This document shows positions 57,631-64,000 of a DNA stretch of 64,000 bases, in pieces. Numbering within the stretch: the first letter of the stretch is position 1; each line of letters starts with the position of its first letter. This DNA comes from Lunularia cruciata (Eukaryota > Streptophyta > Marchantiopsida > Lunulariales > Lunulariaceae), in assembly GCA_948567375.1 (NCBI GenBank), contig OX419757.1, positions 37,944,001 to 38,008,000 of the forward strand, given 5' to 3'. The position numbers were made by a program, and so were the translations under genes. Below the pieces are notes generated by a model. It was not told the origin of the DNA. It saw only the letters and a list, made by a program, of their open reading frames with translations, and made no database searches.

Positions 57631-59798
57631 TGTCATGTTGTGGTTTGCGTAGCTCGTAAAAGAATGACTTATCATAGTTTATCTCCGCATTAGTAGGTAG
57701 GTTGTATGCTAGATCCGATAAATGAGATGTTGTCATGTGAGCAATCTATGTACATATATAAATATGATAGGCCATAAGGATTACAATTTTATCAGGTTTG
57801 AGGGCTTTGATGAATATCGATGAGTGCAAGTGGAGAGATAGAGGCGTTTTTTAGTTGGAGAGCCTCAAGGGGGAGGAGGACGTTGGTAGTGAGAGTTGTA
57901 GAAGTGCGCAAGCGGTAGAACATCAGAGGAAGTATTTGAGTATGAGATGTCCCATGATCCCACTCTGCCACTCCCAAATCCTTTTCTCATCATGCTTCAC
58001 ATTTTGCACCATGATGGCTTATGCTACTGGTTGGTGGTACATTTTGGGGCGGTATTCATGGAGTCGATGATGGGAAACCCGGATTCTATCGTCCTTCCGG
58101 TGCTTACTTATGAACATGTGAGGGATTTGACAATATATGTGCTTTTATAGTTGAGGAATGCCTAAATTTTTGCTCATAATCTTCAAGGTAGAGTTGTGGA
58201 GTCCATTTGTCAAAAAGTAAAAGATTAAAGGACAAATGTGCAAGAGATTAGGTCACCAAAGAGAAGTCTATAGATATTGACTCCTGACGGAGCTCAAGGG
58301 GGCCATTTGAGGATTGAAGCCCACAGTTGGGAAGAGGAGATAACATGCTACAATCAAAAGATAGAATCATACAATTTGAGCTCATTTTGGGAGGGAGATG
58401 ATAAATTGAATCAAGGGGGGTAAAATTCATACCCAAGAGCACAAAGTAGACAATTGAGAGAGCTTCTTAACACATTTTTACTACTTGTCAATGGGATTGG
58501 AGAGCAAACAAAGTGCTTAAAATATTCACAATAAGAAATTTTAGTTTTGGGTCAATTTCAAACCAGATCTAGTAGATTGAAGTTGAAGCTCTTGAGATGT
58601 AAGTTGATGGAGAAGAGCTAGTGATCAAGTTTGGATTTTTGGTCACTCCCCAAGTTGTGGTTTGAGATACATTATGAAAATTTCTAATCTTTTTTTTGGT
58701 TACGGTTTGCACCTTTGTGCAGAGATTTCATGTGAATTCGTCAAATAGAGAATTCAGGGTCTTGGATCAAGTATACTTGTGTATATAGAGCTCACAAGTT
58801 AGCCCATCTCAAGAATTGTTTCCATATCTACAGATTGGGGTTGGATTAGACCATCAAACTTTTCAGAGTGTTAAAATAAAACACAACCAACTACTGTGGG
58901 GAATTTAGTTGGCTCTGGATTCATAAAGAGTGAGATCTAATGCAACAAGTTTTACTAAAAAGACTATCGTAAGCTCGGAGGAACATTTCTTTCTTCAATC
59001 CTAATTGTATATTAATTGTCTCACATTTGTGATTATGATTGAGAGTTCAGATTTCTAGAGTGTTTTTTGAGGATCAAGTTGACATCTAATTTAGAAATCA
59101 GTGAAAAGTTGGCAAGAACCAGGGGCCAAACCCTAAAATAGGGATTTTGAAATTAGGGTGAAAATTGTGAAACATCTGGCCAACTTTGAGAGCTTGTCAA
59201 GGAAGTTGTAGTGATTTGATTGAGATCTATTTTATGTCATTGGAAAGCTTATCTCACGGGCTTTTCATTCAATTCTTGAACTCTTGAATGCAAGCTACAC
59301 AAAGAATGTTATGGTTATATGAGCTGCATAGAGTTTTCCCTATCAAGAATACATAAGAATTCTCCACTTGGAATAGAATATTGTTGAGATTTGAAGTTCA
59401 GATTGGAGGAGGCTTTGAGTACAGGTTGAAATGGGCTTGATGATAGAGCAAGAAGGCTTTGAAACTCATTTTTGACAAAAATTAGAGAGAGGTGTTGTAG
59501 TATTCTAACATGTTTTGATGATAGGTTTTGAACAGTGCGTGTTTTAATGACAAGTTAGGTTGCCTGTCACTACCCTTTCCAATAGCAAAAATACTAGTTG
59601 CAAGTAATGAGGGTTTTGGCAATTAGGTAATGCATGTGTTCAGACAAGTAGATATGGGTTTACCTACAGCTTCTGATCTGTAGTCTCCATAGCTAGGCAC
59701 CATGTGTGTTCCTAGAGAAAGAAAGGAAAGTACGATAGTTGGTGAATTTGACATGAAACTTTTGGGTTGGAGAGTTAGAAAGGAGGTGGTTGGTGGAC
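57631..59798 (+). other. Presumed LTR/leader of the following gag-bearing element
   Basis: Begins TGTCATGTTGTGG exactly where the Athila-type LTR is cut, and has tatataaatatga near 57,756, so it may be a new element's LTR start. A frame at 57,947-58,150 (MSHDPTLPLPNPFLIMLHIL) looks more protein-like than chance but is unrecognised. The rest is leader-like. No second copy in the window confirms the LTR. Confidence 0.35.
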
Positions 59799-61200
59799 AT
59801 GGATAGGAGATCAGACAAGAGTATAGGGGATCTGGGTGCTAGTAGCTTTAGAGAGGCACCCACATTATAGCTTGATCCGGCTATAGCACAGATGTTTAAA
59901 GTGTTTGCATTGTATATGCAACAACACCAAATTGCCAAATGTAAGGAGGCATTGGCTTCTAAAGCCTTGCAATCGGTTGTTGGGAAGTTAGATCAGTTTG
60001 ATGGGAGGATCATTTCAAAGTACCTAAAGTATTACTCCATGGAGATGGAACTCAACAAGGTTCTTGAACGCGAGATGATAGCTACATTTGAGCTTGAGTT
60101 ATCTTAGAGCTCTGTGTACAAGTAAAGGAGATTATTTGAGCTCATGGAGGTATTTGGGAGAGACTTTCTCTTTATTTGAAGGAGGAATACTGCTTGGAGG
60201 ATGCAAATAGGGTAACCAAGAAGCCATTCATGGAGTGGGTGAACAAGGCTGCCAAGGGCTTAAATGCAACTGAGCTATTTTGGGAGTTTGAGAGACAATA
60301 TTCACAATTATCTCAAATGGAGAAACTCACGCTAGAGAGTGACAATGTGGAGTTGTTCCTTCAATCAACAAATAGTGAGCTACAAAGGGAGTTGGAGGTC
60401 TTGCTAGAGGATGGCTTTGAGGACAGTGGACTGACATCTGATTGGAAGAAGGTCTCAGAAGCCATGAGTATTCTTGCCAAGCAAGAATACTGTAGGGGAA
60501 AGGTGGTAGTAAGACCAAAAGTAGTACCATCAGTGGTTGCAAAGGCTCCAAGACAGCCCTTGATACCTATTGGCATAGCACCTACTATCACTAATCCATT
60601 TTTCACCACTCCATTATAGAAAACCACCATCGATGACTTGGTGAAAGGGATGCAAGATTTGAAAATCAAATTGGCGAGGTTGGAGGAGGAAAGAAGCGGT
60701 TCCAAAACCAAAACGGGGACAAAGCAAGGGTATGTACAAAGGTGTATTTGGTGTGATGGTATTGAACACACCAAGAAGGAGAGTGGTGATTTTGCTGATA
60801 CTATTCAGCAAGGAGTGGTTTTCTGGAAGGATGGAAGATTGCGTTGAAAGACATGGGGGAAATCCTAAAAACCAACTTCAAGAAGGGAGGAATGCGGGAG
60901 TTGTTGGATGATTGCTTGTCGCAACAAGTTACATCATTAGTTGGAGTTGTTGCCTATGGAGTGGAGGTAGTAAGGAATGGAGATGAAGCATTTGTGAAGC
61001 ATGTAGAGATGGGAAACATGTGGAGCAATGCTTTACACACGTTGGAAAAGGGGACCACCTCAAGAGGAGAACTACTAGGGGTTGCTACTGAAATTAGGCA
61101 GGCCACTATGGTACCCACATTTTTTGTTTTTTTATGGTTAGTAGTGTTTAAGAGACAAAGTAAGCATGAAAAAGTCAAATTGCAAACAATGAAGAGGTGA
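59799..61200 (+). pseudogene. Gag polyprotein pseudogene of a Ty3-gypsy-type element
   Basis: Starts MDRRSDKSIGDLGA at 59,799, with a stop at codon 24. It continues through MFKVFALYMQQHQIAK to 60,104, shifts frame, then runs 60,176-60,847 with one stop. That part has KKPFMEWVNKAAKGLNATEL and ERQYSQLSQMEKLTL (retrotransposon gag helices) and CIWCDGIEHTKKES, a CCHC zinc knuckle whose last Cys is Ser. A second shift leads to 60,844-61,200 (KDMGEILKTNFKKGGMRELL). Gag packages element RNA in the particle. It lies on the same strand just before ORFX and could be part of the same element. Confidence 0.75.
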
Positions 61201-61812
61201 AAGTAACTTCGGAGCAAAGCCGAAGAAGCTGACATCGAATCCGATGATGGAGGTACTCGGAAGAGGAGGACACCGGAAGCAGGCCAAAGATCATTGTCTT
61301 TGGGTTGGAAAATGTAGGAATGATGAAGACCGTTTAACAACCTCAGTATGTGGCAAGAAAGTACATTTCAAGAAACGGCAGGGGCAGAAGAAGCATGTCT
61401 TGACAGTGACCGGGAGAGCACGCAGAAGAGAGAAGCTCACTGACAAAATTGACTAAAGAATGACTGCGATTCGGGGCAATATAAAATTGCGAATGCGCAG
61501 AGGGAAGTCGAATTTGCTGAGTAAATTTCCAATTCCTCTGAGTAGTCATCCTGCAGGAATGCGTGTCCGGAAGCCGTCAAGAGTGAAATTTTCTGAAACC
61601 CTGAGGGAGTTAGAGTGTCTCGTCCAAGAGAGGGGCTGATCTTCCAACAGCGTAGAACGAGAGAACAAATCACGGTGAAGAAGGTGGCCAACACGTTGGC
61701 AATGAGAGGTTTTGCAATTCGAAGGGTAGACGTAGTAGCAAGGATCAAAGTCTTGGTTAGACTTTGTATCACCTTTTTAGCCTGGAACTGTAATTTCAGT
61801 TTCCCGGGAGTG

Positions 61813-63999
61813 ATGGCAGAAATCGCTGCCAATAATTGTGAGGAGTGTCCCGAAGTGGAGGGGAAGAGAGGCAATCCAGCTCGATGGACTGAGTCGGATT
61901 GGAAGTTAGTCATGGGGAGAGAAGCAGGAGAGCCAATAGGAATCACCTTCTATCGGAAGTGTGATGCTGCAGAGGAGACAGCAAAGATTCGTAACTTGTT
62001 TTTTGCTCCACAAACTACGAATGGTTACAAGGTGGAGTCCTATCGGGACCCGATCCAAAAAAGTATCATAGGGGCGATGATGGCCATGTTCAAGCCGGAG
62101 CAAACAACGTATGTAACCATGCAGCAGGCGGTCTTCTTCCACCAGATGTTTGCAGGAGTACCCGTGAATTGGGCGAAGTGTTTCCATCACCGAACAAGGC
62201 AGATGGTAGTGAATTGGCAAATGGGTTTGCTACCGCATTATTTTGCACCATTTGCAGCACATTTCTACTTCGGCCTAAACTTGCTCTCTGAAGACGAACG
62301 GCATCATCTGGTCTCCCACATGCACCCTGATTTGAGACGAGAAGCCGACAAGGAGGAGCGACAGTATATGCTTCAGCTGCGGGCGAATGACAAATACTTT
62401 GCAAGAACGGGATAGTGGAAGATCAAAGATGCGGCCACTCCAAAGACAAAGAAGCAAAGTAAACCCAAAGAAGCAAAACCATCGGCCATCCAACGCAAGA
62501 CTTGGAGGCTGATGTTGAAGACCGCTAATGTTGTGAGAAGAGCATCATCGGGATCGGAGTCTGATGAAGAAACGGAGTCACAAGAAGAAGACTCAAAAGA
62601 AGAAGAGCTCACGTTGAAGAGTGGGGAGTCGGGTAGTGAAAGTGAGGGAGAGCCCGAATTCCAGCAATCGGTGGTGGTGAGTGAAGCGGGCGAGGTGATG
62701 GTGGAGAACAAGCCAAAACCCAAAGCAAAGAAGGAATATCCCGCGGGGGCGAGTTCAAGAGGCCAAGACGAAGATAGCACTGACACTCTGAAGATACGAA
62801 GATCACGACTTTGGATGAAGACACAGGAAAAGACTCCAGACGAAGAAGGCAATGATGAAGAATAAACTTTTGGCGGGATATTATATTTAACGAAGGTGGT
62901 CACACCATTGCTGGAGATTTTGAAAGAACATCGGAGAGGAATTCCCCAAGATCGAGTAAAAGGGATGAATGAGCTGCAGGTGGTGAAGCATCTGTTGAAG
63001 GAAGTGAAGGAGCTGCAGGAGCATCAAATCCGAAGAAGTGTGGAAATTGAAGATCTTCGGAGGGAGGAAGACTTGAGGAAGAAAATGCTGAGCGTGTTAC
63101 AAGAGAGTTGTGCAGAAAAGGAGAAGGACCTGCAAAAGCAAGCCGGAGAGTTGAAGGAGCAGGCGATGTGGCTCAGCAAGATGCAGGAGAAAGTGAGTAA
63201 TGTGCGCGTTGAGAATGTCCATTTTAAGGCGATGAACATCGTGATGGAGCAAGAATTGGACAGCTTGAAGAAGAGTGCCGCAGCAAAAGATCAAGCATGG
63301 CAGAGAGAATTGGCGTCAAGGCAAGAAGAAGAAGAGTGTTTGCGAGAACTTGTCAAGAGTGCGGAGCAGCAGAAAGTGCAATATGCAAAGGAGAAGAAGA
63401 TGCTCGCTGCAGAATATGAAGACGAGTTGCAAATGTATCGGGTGGAGTTGAAGGTGGAGCGTTCTCGAGGATACGCATCGGAATCAGTAGGGGACCTTTC
63501 TGGGAGATTACGAGCAATTCTAAGCACGGAGGCTGAAGGAAGATTGGAACAAGCTCGTCTGCATAAGTTGAAGTTACTTGTGCAGGAGACTCGGAAGCGA
63601 AGAGCTAAGGATGTGGACATGAACACATTGCTGATTTGGTTGAGAGAGCGAGTAGACAGGAAAATGTTAGATGTAGAGAATAATGTTAGTCTTAGATTGG
63701 ATTTAGTCAATTCGGAATTGGAGAAGATTCGGAATAGTGTGACAGTGGGGAAGAAACCCGATGTCGTAGATGTAGGAACTCAAGCATCATCGGACTTGAG
63801 AATTGATACATTAGAGAAGAGTGGGTCAAGAGATAAGAGTGTAGATGGATTACCCATGAGCTCAATTGTAGTCCCTAGTGTAGAAGTTGTAGAATTAATG
63901 AAGAAATTAGTAGAATCAGTCATACCCGAAGAAGGAGAAGTAGTAAGAAGATCATCGGGTTTGGAAGGCGATGATGAGGTAGACATCGGATCGGGATAG
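61813..63999 (+). pseudogene. ORFX: ~728-residue retroelement-associated protein, best copy, two internal stops
   Basis: One reading frame from ATG 61,813 (MAEIAANNCEECPEVEGK) to TAG 63,997, broken only by TAG at 62,413 and TAA at 62,863. Domain order: residues ~25-200, a compact domain with WTESDWKLVMGREAG, FFAPQTTNGYKVESYRDP, AVFFHQMFAGVPVNWAKCF and HYFAPFAAHFYFGLNLLSED; ~200-350, a lysine-rich then acidic linker (SGSESDEETESQEEDSKEEE); ~360-590, a long coiled coil (LKEVKELQEHQIRRSVEIED onwards); then a tail with WLRERVDRKMLDVEN. Not a known gag or pol domain to me; the first domain loosely recalls plant transposon-associated helical domains. At least three other decayed loci in the window carry the same core. 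It is probably a structural or accessory protein of an LTR element. Confidence 0.7.
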
Positions 64000-64000
64000 A

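Overview
The window is nuclear DNA of a land plant. It has spliceable genes with GT-AG introns and a TATA promoter. It is packed with old plant transposons of at least six types: Helitron, Mutator/FAR1-like, LINE, a chromovirus, an Athila/Tat-like Ty3-gypsy element, and LTR elements carrying an unfamiliar gene. I cannot name the species. The repeat families feel more like an early-diverging plant (moss, lycophyte, fern) than a flowering plant, but that is an impression, not a result. Almost every long open frame outside 17-30 kb is a fragment of a decayed element. I saw no rRNA, tRNA, CRISPR or bacterial-style operon.

Left flank (1-13 kb): a Helitron Rep/helicase gene on the minus strand is split in two. 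Its Rep part is at 6.86-8.62 kb and its PIF1 helicase part at 0.72-2.29 kb. Later sequence lies between them, including a foldback/MITE-like element (4.95-5.51 kb) and a relic of an unfamiliar retroelement gene that I call ORFX. A coiled-coil ORFX fragment (9.85-10.45 kb), a ~34-bp minisatellite, a perfect 31-bp-arm palindrome and a three-unit ~278-bp tandem array complete this side.

Centre (13-37.3 kb): the sequence changes character. It is an array of at least six copies or part-copies of one locus, encoding a small unrecognised protein with three DLN/EAR-type motifs (LDLN.P, DLNEP, LRLGLDLN..P). Two copies are intact and inverted to each other: minus strand, CDS 17,518-18,119, 170 aa; plus strand, CDS 28,990-29,598, 168 aa. 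They share a promoter with a G-box, a TATA box, a non-coding first exon and a long 5'UTR intron, and sit in ~3.6-kb inverted repeat arms. Other copies are pseudogenes (16.0-16.4, 24.75-25.4, 35.44-35.58 kb) or promoter-only pieces (36.0-36.9 kb). A LINE relic (20.9-23.5 kb) lies between the inverted arms.

Right flank (37.4-64 kb): a Mutator/FAR1-like transposase pseudogene with internal tandem repeats (37.6-39.6 kb) is followed by two decayed ORFX genes (40.3-45.6 kb). Next comes a stack of nested LTR elements. A chromovirus 3' end with its LTR holds a solo Athila-type LTR, and beside it lies a 7.4-kb Athila/Tat-like element (50.22-57.63 kb) with a chromovirus solo LTR inside its RNase H region. 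The last 6 kb hold a Ty3-gypsy-type gag and the best-preserved ORFX (61,813-63,999, one frame broken by only two stops).

The two best candidates for undescribed biology are the DLN-motif gene cluster and the ORFX family.
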